63,174 nucleotides of DNA, from NCBI GenBank assembly GCA_002402725.1, contig DHGL01000033.1:18558-81731 (forward strand), written 5' to 3'. Every line of letters begins with the position of its first letter. Within the stretch, counting starts at the first letter, position 1. Shown here piece after piece: positions 25,633-34,249 of the stretch. The position numbers and the translations under genes are program-made. The notes beneath the pieces were generated by a model. That model ran no database searches. It was not told where the DNA came from and worked only from the letters and a program-made list of their open reading frames with translations. Source of the DNA: Anaerolineaceae bacterium UBA4799 (GTDB taxonomy: Bacteria; Chloroflexota; Anaerolineae; Anaerolineales; Anaerolineaceae).

Positions 25633-27783
25633 ATGAAGCAGATCCTCCAGAAATTGAACGATGGAAAAACCGTTGTTGAAGAAGTGCCTGTACCCGCTGT
25701 AAGGCGCGGCATGGTACTGGTGCGAACTGCCGCGTCTCTCGTTTCCGCAGGTACAGAACGCATGATCGTCGATTTTGCTTCAAAGAACCTCATTGCAAAA
25801 GCCGCTTCGCGACCAGACCTGGTGAAACAGGTGATTAATAAGGCCATGCGCGAAGGATTGATTCCATCGCTCGAAGCCGCCTTCAATAAGCTAGACCAGC
25901 CCATGCCACTGGGATACTCTTCGGCGGGGACAGTGGTCAAGGTTGGTGAAGATGTGTTGGACTTTAAGGTTGGTGACCGCGTGGCGTGCGCAGGCGGTGG
26001 TTACGCAATTCACGCGGAATATGCGCTGGTTCCGGTGAACCTGGCGGCGCGCCTGCCCGAAAATGTCGATTTCGAATCCGCGGCCTTCACCACACTTGGC
26101 GCCATCGCGCTGCATGGGTTCCGATTGGCTTCCCCCCAGCTTGGAGAGAGCGTGTGTGTCATCGGGTTGGGGTTGTTGGGGTTGCTCGCTGCCCAGGTAG
26201 CGCGCGCTGCCGGCTGCGGCGTGTTCGGTATCGACCTCAGCGAAGAGCGGGTCAGGCTGGCACAAGATATGGGCTTTTCCGCAGCGCATCGCCAGAATTG
26301 TGTCGACTTGATCGGCGGCATCACCAACGGGCGCGGCTTTGACCAGGTATTGATCTGCGCCGACACCACCTCGAATGACCCGGTTGAACTGGCAGGAGAG
26401 ATTACGCGCGACCGCGGTACTGTGGTCGCCATAGGCGCTGTGGGGATGCAAATCCCGCGCAAACGCTACTACGAAAAGGAACTTGATTTTAAGATTTCAC
26501 GTTCCTACGGACCAGGGAGGTATGACCCACAGTACGAAGAAGAAGGCGTCGATTACCCGCCTGGCTATGTACGCTGGACTGAAGGCCGTAATTTGCAGGC
26601 GTTCATTGACCTTTTAGCCACCGGCAAGATAGATTTACACCCCCTCATTTCCCATCGCATTCCGATAGAAGTTGCGCCGAAAGCGTATGATCTTATCTCC
26701 GGTAACCTGCACGAACCTTTCCTCGGTGTCCTCCTCACTTATCCATCAAAAGAAGAAAAAAACAGCCAACAAAAGGTGCTGGTGACCCCGGCAGCCAGTA
26801 ATACGTCTGCGGATATAAAGCTCGGTGTACTGGGTGCGGGTAATTACGCGCAGGCTATCTTCCTGCCGCTAATCCAGAAAGCCGCAGGGGTTCATCTGGT
26901 TGGCATCGCCACGGCGTCAGGCATGAGCGCGCAGCAGGCTGCCAGGAAATTCGGCTTCGGGTTTGCGACAACCTCAGAAACTGACATCCTGGAGAATCCG
27001 GATATCAACACGGTAGTGTTGCTCACTCGCCATCAGCATCACGCCCGCCAGGTATTGGCAGCGTTGCGCCACAAAAAAGCTGTATATTGTGAGAAACCCC
27101 TGGCGCTGAACATTGGTGAACTCGCTGAGATCGAAGCAGAACTCGCAAAGGCAGGCGCTCCACTGCTCAGCGTGGGCTTTAACCGCCGTTTCGCCCCCAT
27201 GAGCATCGCGCTCGCGGATTTCATCCGTCAGCGGGCTGAACCTTTGTATATCCAATACCGCGTAAACGCTGGATTTTTACCGTTGAATCACTGGCTGCAT
27301 GACCCGAACCAGGGCGGTGGGCGTATCATCGGCGAAGGCTGCCATTTCATAGACCTCCTGACCTTCCTGGTGGGCACTGTACCCGTATCTGTGAGCGCGG
27401 CGGCTCTGGCGGATAATGACAGGTACCATCAGGATAACGTGCAACTCACCCTGCGCTACGCGGATGGTTCGGTCGGCACGGTGATATACCTGGCGAATGG
27501 CAACAGGAACTTTCCCAAGGAGAGGATTGAAGTCTTTTCCAACGGCAGGATTGGTGTGCTGGAGGATTTCCGGTCGCTTGCGCTGGTAACGGAGAATTCG
27601 CACAAAACTTCGCACTCCCGTCTGCGCCAGGACAAAGGTCACGCAGCTGCCTGGGCATCTTTCCTGGCAGCAGTTAGAAAAGGCGGAATGCCCCCGATTC
27701 CTTACGACGAATTGATGAACACCTCCCGGGTAAGTTTCGCGGCTTTAGAAGCGCTGCGCAGCGGTGCTGAAATTAAGATCTAA
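25633..27783 (+). CDS. Bi-domain oxidoreductase: zinc-type alcohol dehydrogenase fused to Gfo/Idh/MocA
   Basis: 716-aa fusion. The first half (about residues 1-350) is an MDR dehydrogenase with GYSSAGTVVKVGEDV, VGDRVAC and the nucleotide motif VIGLGLLGLLAAQVA. The second half (about 375-716) is a Gfo/Idh/MocA sugar oxidoreductase with LGVLGAGNYAQA and CEKPLAL. Such fusions are known from polysaccharide loci next to heparinase-like proteins, as here. A TATAAT at 25610-25615 and a GGAG Shine-Dalgarno precede the ATG. The two halves probably catalyse coupled redox steps on a nucleotide sugar or polymer intermediate; the substrate is unknown. Confidence 0.9.
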   Translation: MKQILQKLNDGKTVVEEVPVPAVRRGMVLVRTAASLVSAGTERMIVDFASKNLIAKAASRPDLVKQVINKAMREGLIPSLEAAFNKLDQPMPLGYSSAGTVVKVGEDVLDFKVGDRVACAGGGYAIHAEYALVPVNLAARLPENVDFESAAFTTLGAIALHGFRLASPQLGESVCVIGLGLLGLLAAQVARAAGCGVFGIDLSEERVRLAQDMGFSAAHRQNCVDLIGGITNGRGFDQVLICADTTSNDPVELAGEITRDRGTVVAIGAVGMQIPRKRYYEKELDFKISRSYGPGRYDPQYEEEGVDYPPGYVRWTEGRNLQAFIDLLATGKIDLHPLISHRIPIEVAPKAYDLISGNLHEPFLGVLLTYPSKEEKNSQQKVLVTPAASNTSADIKLGVLGAGNYAQAIFLPLIQKAAGVHLVGIATASGMSAQQAARKFGFGFATTSETDILENPDINTVVLLTRHQHHARQVLAALRHKKAVYCEKPLALNIGELAEIEAELAKAGAPLLSVGFNRRFAPMSIALADFIRQRAEPLYIQYRVNAGFLPLNHWLHDPNQGGGRIIGEGCHFIDLLTFLVGTVPVSVSAAALADNDRYHQDNVQLTLRYADGSVGTVIYLANGNRNFPKERIEVFSNGRIGVLEDFRSLALVTENSHKTSHSRLRQDKGHAAAWASFLAAVRKGGMPPIPYDELMNTSRVSFAALEALRSGAEIKI

Positions 27784-27808
27784 ACCGCACTAAAGCGGAC
27801 TTATTAAT

Positions 27809-29755
27809 TTGAATCAACTGCGTAGACTTTACCTGCTGATAAAAGAGTTAGGGGTGGCCGACCTGGTCAGTTATTCATACTACCAGGCGCAATTGCGCAA
27901 CGGACCCACGCGACAACTCACTCCCTCCGGCGGTTTGCCTTCCTTCGCACAATTCTCCGAGCCGATACCGCCTGAGTATGGCTGGGCGTCCAATTGGGAG
28001 CATCTCCCCGCGAAATTAAACGCACTTTTAATGAAAGAAGAATCGAAGCTGCTTAAAGATGGGCAGTACCGGCCGTTTTGCGCTGCACCGCAACCTCTCT
28101 TCTTTGAACCGCCAGTGCAATCCAGCACCCATTGGATTGATGTGAACGAGGAGTTATTTGATGATATCAAGTTAGTATGGGAACCGGCACGCTTCATTTG
28201 GAGCCTTTCCCTGGCTGGTTTATACCATTCCAGCGCGGACGAGTCAGCCGTTGAGACATTCTGGCTTAAATTTGAAGAATTCACCCGGTCAAACGTGGTT
28301 AACACAGGACCTAATTGGGTATCTGCGCAGGAGGTTGGGATACGCGCGATTATATGGATGTTATCGGTTTCCGCCTTCCACACCTCAGCCCATTCAACGC
28401 CCCAGCGCGTGGAAAAGCTCACCGCCGCGGTACGCCATCACGTGGAGCGCATTCTGCCCACCCTGGATTACGCCAGGTCTCAGCATAACAATCACATCCT
28501 GAGTGAATCTTTATGCCTGATGCTGGCGGGCGACTTCCTTGCGAATCTGGATCCCAGGGCGCAGGAATGGTGCCACCGGGGTGAAGAAGATTTTAACCGC
28601 GCTCTCTTGCGGCAGGTGGAGCAGGATGGCACCTACTCTCAGCACAGTACGAATTACCATCGCCTGATGCTGCAACTTTCACTGCTCTACCACACCCGGC
28701 TGCGCCAACAGGGCAGAGAGCTGCCGCCTGCTGTGCAACGCAAACTGGCAGCCGCCAGCCGCTGGATGATCGCCCAGCTCGACCCGGTCAGCGGCCGGCT
28801 TCCCAACCTTGGCCATAATGACGGTACACTGCTGTTACCGTTCGGCTGCGAGGAATACCGCGATTACCGCCCCACTGCCCAGGCCGCTGCCCTCGCCTTC
28901 TTGGGTCAACCATGCCTGCCAGCAGGTTCCTGGGATGAATTGGCCAGCTGGCTGGGATTGGGAATGAAGCCGGTCCAATCCTCTCTTGATATGCCTGCCT
29001 CCCCGGCCATTCACAAGGTGGGAACAGGCGCAACCTGGGGAACCCTGCGCGGGGTACGCTTCAGGAATCGGCCTGCCCATGCTGACCAGTTGCACATTGA
29101 GCTCTGGTGGAAGGGGCACAACATCGCGCGCGATGCCGGTACCTATTCCTACAACCTGCCACCGCCATGGCAGAATGCGCTTGATGCCACCAGCGTACAT
29201 AACACGGTAACTGTTAATCAACGTGACCAGATGCAGAGGGTGAGCCGCTTTTTATGGCTTGACCAGGCGCAAGCCAGTTGGCGTGAAAACAATGAAAGGG
29301 GGTCTATTACTGCGAATCACAAAGGTTATCGCAGGTTGGGAATCACTCACCAGCGCACCCTCCAGTTCATTCAAGGGTCGGGGTTTTTGGTTATCGACCG
29401 GCTGATAAAAAAACATCTCAACGACCAATCAATGGATTACTACCTTCACTGGTTGCTTCCGGATTGGCCCTGGGAATTAACAGGAGAAACACTTGTTTTA
29501 AGCGGTCAGCAATTGACCATCAGGTTAACGGTCAGCGCTTTGCGCGTGGAAAGTGCTGAAGCGATTAGTTCGATGGATGTTTCCATCATTCGCGCAGGAG
29601 AAACGCTCGCCGGTCAGCGCGCGGATACTCGTTTAGGATGGGAATCGGACACTTATTATGAAAAACATCCAGCGCTATCATTCTCACTGGCATACAGCTC
29701 ACCCGGGTCAGTTGAATTGACTTCAAGATGGGAAATCACTGATGCTGAACCGTAG
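27809..29755 (+). CDS. Heparinase II/III-family protein
   Basis: 648-aa protein with an N-terminal (alpha/alpha) toroid domain (about residues 90-370; LDYARSQHNNHILSE and QHSTNYHRLMLQL are typical) and a C-terminal heparinase II/III beta domain (about 400-640; RNRPAHADQLHIELWW and SVHNTVTVN). Family members cleave acidic polysaccharides or act in exopolysaccharide synthesis loci. The start is a TTG at 27809, since no ATG exists near the conserved N-terminus; no strong Shine-Dalgarno is seen. The 3' end overlaps the glycosyltransferase gene by 14 bp. No signal peptide is evident. Confidence 0.85.
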   Translation: MNQLRRLYLLIKELGVADLVSYSYYQAQLRNGPTRQLTPSGGLPSFAQFSEPIPPEYGWASNWEHLPAKLNALLMKEESKLLKDGQYRPFCAAPQPLFFEPPVQSSTHWIDVNEELFDDIKLVWEPARFIWSLSLAGLYHSSADESAVETFWLKFEEFTRSNVVNTGPNWVSAQEVGIRAIIWMLSVSAFHTSAHSTPQRVEKLTAAVRHHVERILPTLDYARSQHNNHILSESLCLMLAGDFLANLDPRAQEWCHRGEEDFNRALLRQVEQDGTYSQHSTNYHRLMLQLSLLYHTRLRQQGRELPPAVQRKLAAASRWMIAQLDPVSGRLPNLGHNDGTLLLPFGCEEYRDYRPTAQAAALAFLGQPCLPAGSWDELASWLGLGMKPVQSSLDMPASPAIHKVGTGATWGTLRGVRFRNRPAHADQLHIELWWKGHNIARDAGTYSYNLPPPWQNALDATSVHNTVTVNQRDQMQRVSRFLWLDQAQASWRENNERGSITANHKGYRRLGITHQRTLQFIQGSGFLVIDRLIKKHLNDQSMDYYLHWLLPDWPWELTGETLVLSGQQLTIRLTVSALRVESAEAISSMDVSIIRAGETLAGQRADTRLGWESDTYYEKHPALSFSLAYSSPGSVELTSRWEITDAEP

Positions 29756-30998
29756 ACAAGAAAAGAAAAGCAAAATTCACATCCTGCTGATACACCAGGC
29801 TTTCGCCACTCTGGATGAACCGGGAGGAACCCGGCATTACGAGATAGCACGTGCCTTCACACAAAATGGTCACCGTGTCACCATCATCACCAGCCCGGTG
29901 AGTTACCTCACGGGCAAGTCCAGGCAGGTCAGTCCACGCTGGGTCACACGGGAAACTCCGGAACCAGGCATGGAAATTCTGCGCGCTTACACCTATCCAG
30001 CGCTGCATCGCAGTTTCTTCCACCGCTTGCTCAGTTTCATCAGTTTCATGTGCTCATCCTTCTTCATTGGTCTGGGAGTCAAAAATGTAGATGTTGTCTG
30101 GGGAACATCCCCCCCCATTTTTCAGGGCTGGACTGCCTGGCTGCTGGCCAGGTTGAAAGGGATCAAATTCCTTTTCGAAGTTCGTGACCTCTGGCCAGCG
30201 TTTGCTGTGGCCATGAAGGTCATTCGCAATCCACTCATCATTGGGTTATCCAACTGGCTGGAGCGCTTCTTATACCGTCACGCGGATAAACTGGTGGTAA
30301 ACTCGCCTGGCTTCATTCCACATATAACGGCTCGAGGGGGTAGAGACATTGTGCTGATACCCAACGGCGTAGACCCGGAAATGTTTAATCCCGAAGATGA
30401 CGGCGCGGAATTTCGTCAGCGGATGAAACTTGAGCACGCGTATATCGTCCTTTACTCCGGCGCACATGGGCTATCCAATGATTTGGGTACACTGCTGCGG
30501 GCAGCGCAAATAACGGCGCAAGACCCACGTGTGGTATATATGCTGGTGGGTGACGGTAAAGAAAAACCCGCCCTCCAACAACTCGCGCAGGATTTGGATT
30601 TACGCAATGTCTTCTTCATTCCATCGGTGGCGAAGGCGGAAATAAAAAGGGTTCTCGCCGCGGCTGATGCCTGCGTGGCCATCCTTAAACCGATCGAGCT
30701 GTATAAAACCACCTACCCCAACAAGGTATTTGATTACCTCGCCGCTGGCCGGCCGGTATTGTGTGCCATTGACGGCGTTATTCGTGAAGTAATCGAAAAA
30801 GCCCAAGCGGGAGTATATGTCAACCCGGGTGATCCTGCCGCGCTAGCGGCAGCTATCATGAAACTCTCATCGACACCCGCTGAAGGGCAGCGCATGGGGT
30901 TGAATGGCCGTGCTTATGTAGTACAGCATTTCAATCGCCACGACATCGCTGAACGTATGGAGAAACTGCTGTTGGCGTGCGCGCATAAAAACCCATAA
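29742..30998 (+). CDS. Family 4 glycosyltransferase (WbuB-like)
   Basis: 418-aa GT-B fold retaining glycosyltransferase. The N-terminal ILLIHQAFATLDEPGGTRHY segment and the C-terminal KTTYPNKVFDYLAAGRPVLC donor-binding region match the WbuB-like GT4 group that adds amino sugars in O-antigen and capsule synthesis. It starts inside the heparinase-like gene, so the oxidoreductase, heparinase-like protein and this enzyme form an operon divergent from the wzz-wzy operon. Together they look like one polysaccharide module; the sugar added is unknown. Confidence 0.9.
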   Translation: MLNRRQEKKSKIHILLIHQAFATLDEPGGTRHYEIARAFTQNGHRVTIITSPVSYLTGKSRQVSPRWVTRETPEPGMEILRAYTYPALHRSFFHRLLSFISFMCSSFFIGLGVKNVDVVWGTSPPIFQGWTAWLLARLKGIKFLFEVRDLWPAFAVAMKVIRNPLIIGLSNWLERFLYRHADKLVVNSPGFIPHITARGGRDIVLIPNGVDPEMFNPEDDGAEFRQRMKLEHAYIVLYSGAHGLSNDLGTLLRAAQITAQDPRVVYMLVGDGKEKPALQQLAQDLDLRNVFFIPSVAKAEIKRVLAAADACVAILKPIELYKTTYPNKVFDYLAAGRPVLCAIDGVIREVIEKAQAGVYVNPGDPAALAAAIMKLSSTPAEGQRMGLNGRAYVVQHFNRHDIAERMEKLLLACAHKNP

Positions 30999-31122
30999 TC
31001 CAGGTCTGTCTGCACTCGAATCTGCATGTTGGCTTATGCATGGTGGCTTAATCATCTATCTTGATGGAGTAATGTACAATAAAGGGTGACTATTTAATAG
31101 TTCAGCAACCAGGAGGAATGCC

Positions 31123-32172
31123 ATGGCTTCAACACAACTCTCACCCGCCGACCAACTTAAAAAGGATATCGCCTTCACACGCAGCGAAGTCGCCCGACTC
31201 GTGGATGAGGTAAAACTGACCTCAGTTCGCGATCAGTATGCAACGCTCGACAACGCCATCGCCAACCTGCCGTTGCGCGTACAAAAAGCACGCTCCCGGA
31301 AATACGCCTTCAATAGGATCCTGGAAACCCAGGCGCGCGAGTTCCAGAAGCAATGGTCCATCAAGCGCGGTAATGTTCTCAGCCAGATAGCAACCGAATC
31401 CAACACGCTGCAAAACCAGTTGCGCCCGTTAGAGGGACGCGCGGCAACATTAGCCAATTCCGCTGCGGTAAAGGCATTGCAGGCGGATATCACGAATTTC
31501 AAAGCCAGGGTAACCTCATCGAACCGTGCCGTCACCGAATTGTTTGATGACTTGAATAACGAGGTGAACAAAGTTCAAACGCAATTAAACCAGATCGAAA
31601 AGACACTCGACCTGGCTGAATCCGCGAGTTTCGGGTTTTTACCCACGGAGAGCGTGGTTCGGGCGGTAAAGGCAGTATGGACTCGCGACGAACAGGAAGA
31701 CAAGAACGACCCTGAAGGAATCCTGTTTTTAACAGACCAACGGCTGCTCTTTGAACAACGCGAAGAAATCGCCACCAAGAAAGTACTCTTTGTGACCACC
31801 GAACGCAAGAAGGTTCAAGAGCTGTTGTTCGAGGTTCCTGTGTTTTCCATTTCTACCGTCCGGGCGACCAAACAGGGGATGCTGAAGAATGAAGATTGGC
31901 TCGAATTGGAATTCGAATCCGCTGCCTTTGCCCGCAGTGCGAAAATTCACCTCGACGGCCAGAACTGCGATGAATGGCAAAAATTGATCACTCAGGTCAA
32001 ATCACGCGAACTGGATAGTGACCGCGTCATCACCATCGACAGCCAGGCCGCTGAAAAAGCCAAAGCCGCTCCAGTCATCTGCCCGTTCTGCGGCGGCTCC
32101 ATCACCAAGCCTGTGCTTCGCGGCATGGACACCATCAAGTGCGATTTTTGCGGTAATGTAATTAAACTTTAA
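31123..32172 (+). CDS. Coiled-coil protein with PH/GRAM-like middle and C-terminal zinc ribbon
   Basis: 349-aa soluble protein not matched to a named family by eye. Residues about 1-170 form a long charged coiled coil. Residues about 175-300 include EGILFLTDQRLLFEQRE, resembling a GRAM or bacterial PH domain strand pair. The C-terminus has a four-cysteine zinc ribbon (CPFCGG and CDFCG). GGAGG precedes the ATG. No signal peptide or membrane helix is present. A cytoplasmic scaffold or membrane-periphery role is possible, but only inferred from architecture. Confidence 0.8.
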   Translation: MASTQLSPADQLKKDIAFTRSEVARLVDEVKLTSVRDQYATLDNAIANLPLRVQKARSRKYAFNRILETQAREFQKQWSIKRGNVLSQIATESNTLQNQLRPLEGRAATLANSAAVKALQADITNFKARVTSSNRAVTELFDDLNNEVNKVQTQLNQIEKTLDLAESASFGFLPTESVVRAVKAVWTRDEQEDKNDPEGILFLTDQRLLFEQREEIATKKVLFVTTERKKVQELLFEVPVFSISTVRATKQGMLKNEDWLELEFESAAFARSAKIHLDGQNCDEWQKLITQVKSRELDSDRVITIDSQAAEKAKAAPVICPFCGGSITKPVLRGMDTIKCDFCGNVIKL

Positions 32173-32242
32173 AGTTCTTTTGTCACTTTGCATGGAAATT
32201 TACATCTATTAATTGTAAGTATATTGCTAAAGGAGAGTGACA

Positions 32243-32441
32243 ATGAAAACCAATGTTTCCACGTTAGACCGTGTCACCGCGTGTTTGCTGGAGTGCTCTT
32301 ACTGGTGTTGGGTTGGGTGGGTATTGTAGGCGGAGGATGGCGATTGGTTTTTAAGATTCTCGGTTTTATCCCGCTGATCACCGGTCTGGGGTTTTTTGGC
32401 CGCTTTACGCGCTGTTAAAAACCAGCACGAAGAAATCCTGA
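32243..32441 (+). pseudogene. Frameshifted DUF2892 (YgaP-like) membrane protein gene
   Basis: The ATG at 32243 follows an AAGGAGA ribosome site and opens with MKTNVSTLDRVT, a DUF2892 N-terminus. The frame then shifts: VFAGVLLLVLGWVGIVGGG and ILGFIPLITGLG continue in a second frame, and WPLYALLKTSTKKS in a third, ending at TGA 32439-32441. One base is missing near 32279-32284 (ACCGCG, where ACCCGCG would restore the frame) and one in the T6 run near 32393-32398. Restored, it would be about 66 aa with two membrane helices. Either a true pseudogene or two homopolymer sequencing errors. Confidence 0.8.
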
Positions 32442-32451
32442 ATGAGTCATA

Positions 32452-32482
32452 AGTGGTGCGTCGGTTACGCACTACTTTTTTT
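32452..32482 (+). terminator. Intrinsic terminator
   Basis: A 10-bp stem with one G-U pair (32452-32461 with 32467-32476, loop CGGTT) is followed by a run of seven T residues. It closes the plus-strand unit of the zinc-ribbon protein and the DUF2892 gene. Confidence 0.93.
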
Positions 32483-32521
32483 CCTACCTCCCTTCATCCC
32501 CTGATATCTGGTTAAGAAGAC

Positions 32522-33370
32522 TCAAAATACGCCATCAAATAGATCCCGCTCACGCCGGCCGGTCGGCGCCGGGTAAGCCCGCATATACTGGTCACTCACG
32601 CCAAAAACCTTGCGCAGCTCATCCAGAATCCCGGCGGTGATGCGCATGCCCCCCTGGCTGGCGTGACAGGCAACCGCCTGATTTTTCCTGTCGACCACAT
32701 CCCGGTAATCTACCGCGGCGTGGATCGGAAACCTGGCCTGTGAGATTCTCATCAGGTCAATATCCTTGTTCTTGCCAAACCTGCTTGGGTCCTTGCCAGC
32801 AAATTTCATCAGCCACACGGTGGTGCGTAAAAAACCGCGTGGAAAAGTATGATAATACAGTTTTTGGGGCTGGTAAGCGGGTAGATCATCTGGATACTGC
32901 GCCGGGTCTGCGGCTGCGTAAAACGCCTTATCCGCAGCTTTATGGATGGCGATATGGTCCGGGTGCATGTACCCGCCGATGGGATCAAAAGTGATGACCA
33001 CCTGGGGTTTCAGCAAGCGGATGTAATGCACAACTTCACCTATCACCTTTTTCTGATCAGCCGCGGCCAGCGCCTGGGGATGTTGGTTCTCAGGCGAGCC
33101 CGCCATGCCCGAATCACGGTAATTCAAAAAGTGAACACCAGCCAGTCCAAGGTAACCCGCGGCGCAGCGTAATTCATTCTCGCGCAGCTCACCGATGCTT
33201 TTAAATTCTCCCATCAGCGCCGGGTCCACCTCCCCCACCTCTCCGCGCGTCGCACAGACCAGGTGAACTTCCACTCCCGCCCGGGCATAATGCGCTAATG
33301 ATCCGCCGGTACCAAAAGTCTCATCATCCGGGTGTGCCAGTACTGCCAGTAATACTTTCTTATCAGTCAT
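32522..33370 (-). CDS. PIG-L family deacetylase
   Basis: 282-aa zinc-dependent N-deacetylase of the PIG-L/LmbE group, which includes MshB, BshB and GlcNAc-PI deacetylases. The metal site is shown by LAHPDDETFGTGG near the N-terminus and by MHPDHIAIHKAAD. An AGAGAG ribosome site precedes the ATG at 33370; a longer in-frame version starts inside the upstream gene's end. It follows the ThiF/MoeB-like gene by 29 bp on the same strand. The substrate, possibly an amino-sugar or low-molecular-weight thiol precursor, cannot be set from sequence. Confidence 0.88.
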   Translation of the reverse strand: MTDKKVLLAVLAHPDDETFGTGGSLAHYARAGVEVHLVCATRGEVGEVDPALMGEFKSIGELRENELRCAAGYLGLAGVHFLNYRDSGMAGSPENQHPQALAAADQKKVIGEVVHYIRLLKPQVVITFDPIGGYMHPDHIAIHKAADKAFYAAADPAQYPDDLPAYQPQKLYYHTFPRGFLRTTVWLMKFAGKDPSRFGKNKDIDLMRISQARFPIHAAVDYRDVVDRKNQAVACHASQGGMRITAGILDELRKVFGVSDQYMRAYPAPTGRRERDLFDGVF

Positions 33371-33399
33371 TCTCTCTTTTTCCTGTTCACATGAAATTT

Positions 33400-34155
33400 T
33401 TACGCCGTCAAGCCGCAAACCGGGCAGTTCGCGCGTTTTGGGACTCTGATCTTCTTGAGATTCACACCCAGAGCATCATACAGCGCTAATATACCGACCA
33501 GGTCGTCTCCGATGCCAGTCAGTAATTTGATTACCTCGGTTGCCTGAAGCAATCCGATGACTCCGGGAACCGTTGAGAGCAATCCATGTATCTCAGGGTT
33601 TGGTATGGATTCTGGAGCGGGTTGCTCGGGCAGCATACAACGCAGACATGGTCCTCGTTTTGCATCAAAGACCGAAACCTGCCCTTCAAATTCAAAGACC
33701 GCGCCGTAAACAAATGGGATGGAAGCCCTGACGCACGCATCATTGATCAACAGCCTTGCTGCCAGGTTGTCTGTACAATCCACGACCACTTGATAACCGA
33801 AAATGGTCTCATACGCGTTGGCTGCCTGCAGTCGTTCCGGGATTAAGTAAAGGTTGACTTCCGGGTTCATCTGCTGCAGCCGTTCATACGCAGATGCAAC
33901 CTTCGTAGTGCCAACCATCGGGGTGGTATGAAGCACCTGGCGCTGCAGGTTGGGAAACGAGACCACGTCATCATCCATGATGGATAGACTGCCAATTCCC
34001 GCGGCTGCCAGGTACATCAAGACCGGTGAACCTAATCCGCCCGCGCCGACAACCAGCACGCGCCCGCGCTTGAGCTTTAACTGACCTTCCAGACCGACAG
34101 CCTCCAACTGGAGGTGCTTTTTATAACGCTGCTTTTCCAGGTCGCTTAGTTCCAT
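33400..34155 (-). CDS. ThiF/MoeB/HesA-family adenylyltransferase (E1-like)
   Basis: 251-aa ATP-dependent adenylyltransferase that activates the C-terminal glycine of a ubiquitin-like sulfur carrier for molybdopterin or thiamine synthesis. It shows LVVGAGGLGSPVL, FPNLQRQVLH with the arginine finger, VDCTDN and two zinc CxxC pairs (CLRC, CPVC). The start at 34155 gives MELSDLEKQRYKKHL, which fits the MoeB N-terminus; an upstream ATG at 34176 and GTG at 34197 are possible but not needed. No carrier protein gene is adjacent, so MoeB and ThiF roles cannot be separated. Confidence 0.88.
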   Translation of the reverse strand: MELSDLEKQRYKKHLQLEAVGLEGQLKLKRGRVLVVGAGGLGSPVLMYLAAAGIGSLSIMDDDVVSFPNLQRQVLHTTPMVGTTKVASAYERLQQMNPEVNLYLIPERLQAANAYETIFGYQVVVDCTDNLAARLLINDACVRASIPFVYGAVFEFEGQVSVFDAKRGPCLRCMLPEQPAPESIPNPEIHGLLSTVPGVIGLLQATEVIKLLTGIGDDLVGILALYDALGVNLKKIRVPKRANCPVCGLTA

Positions 34156-34234
34156 ACCGCACAATTGTAATTCCATTCCATTGGTTTCTGAAACCACATC
34201 TTAAACCACACCACGCAACAGATATCTCCCTTGA

Positions 34235-34243
34235 TGTTACAAT
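34235..34243 (+). promoter_or_regulatory. Extended -10 promoter of the DHH-CBS-nucleotidyltransferase gene
   Basis: TGT followed by TACAAT ends 6 bp before the ATG at 34250, and no Shine-Dalgarno is present, so a leaderless transcript is predicted. Confidence 0.6.
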
Positions 34244-34249
34244 CAAATT

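Noticed and set aside
32188..32418. A 76-aa plus-strand open frame covering the DUF2892 region
   Set aside because: Its first 30 residues are out of frame with the ribosome site; only the middle matches DUF2892. The frameshifted gene starting at 32243 explains the sequence better.
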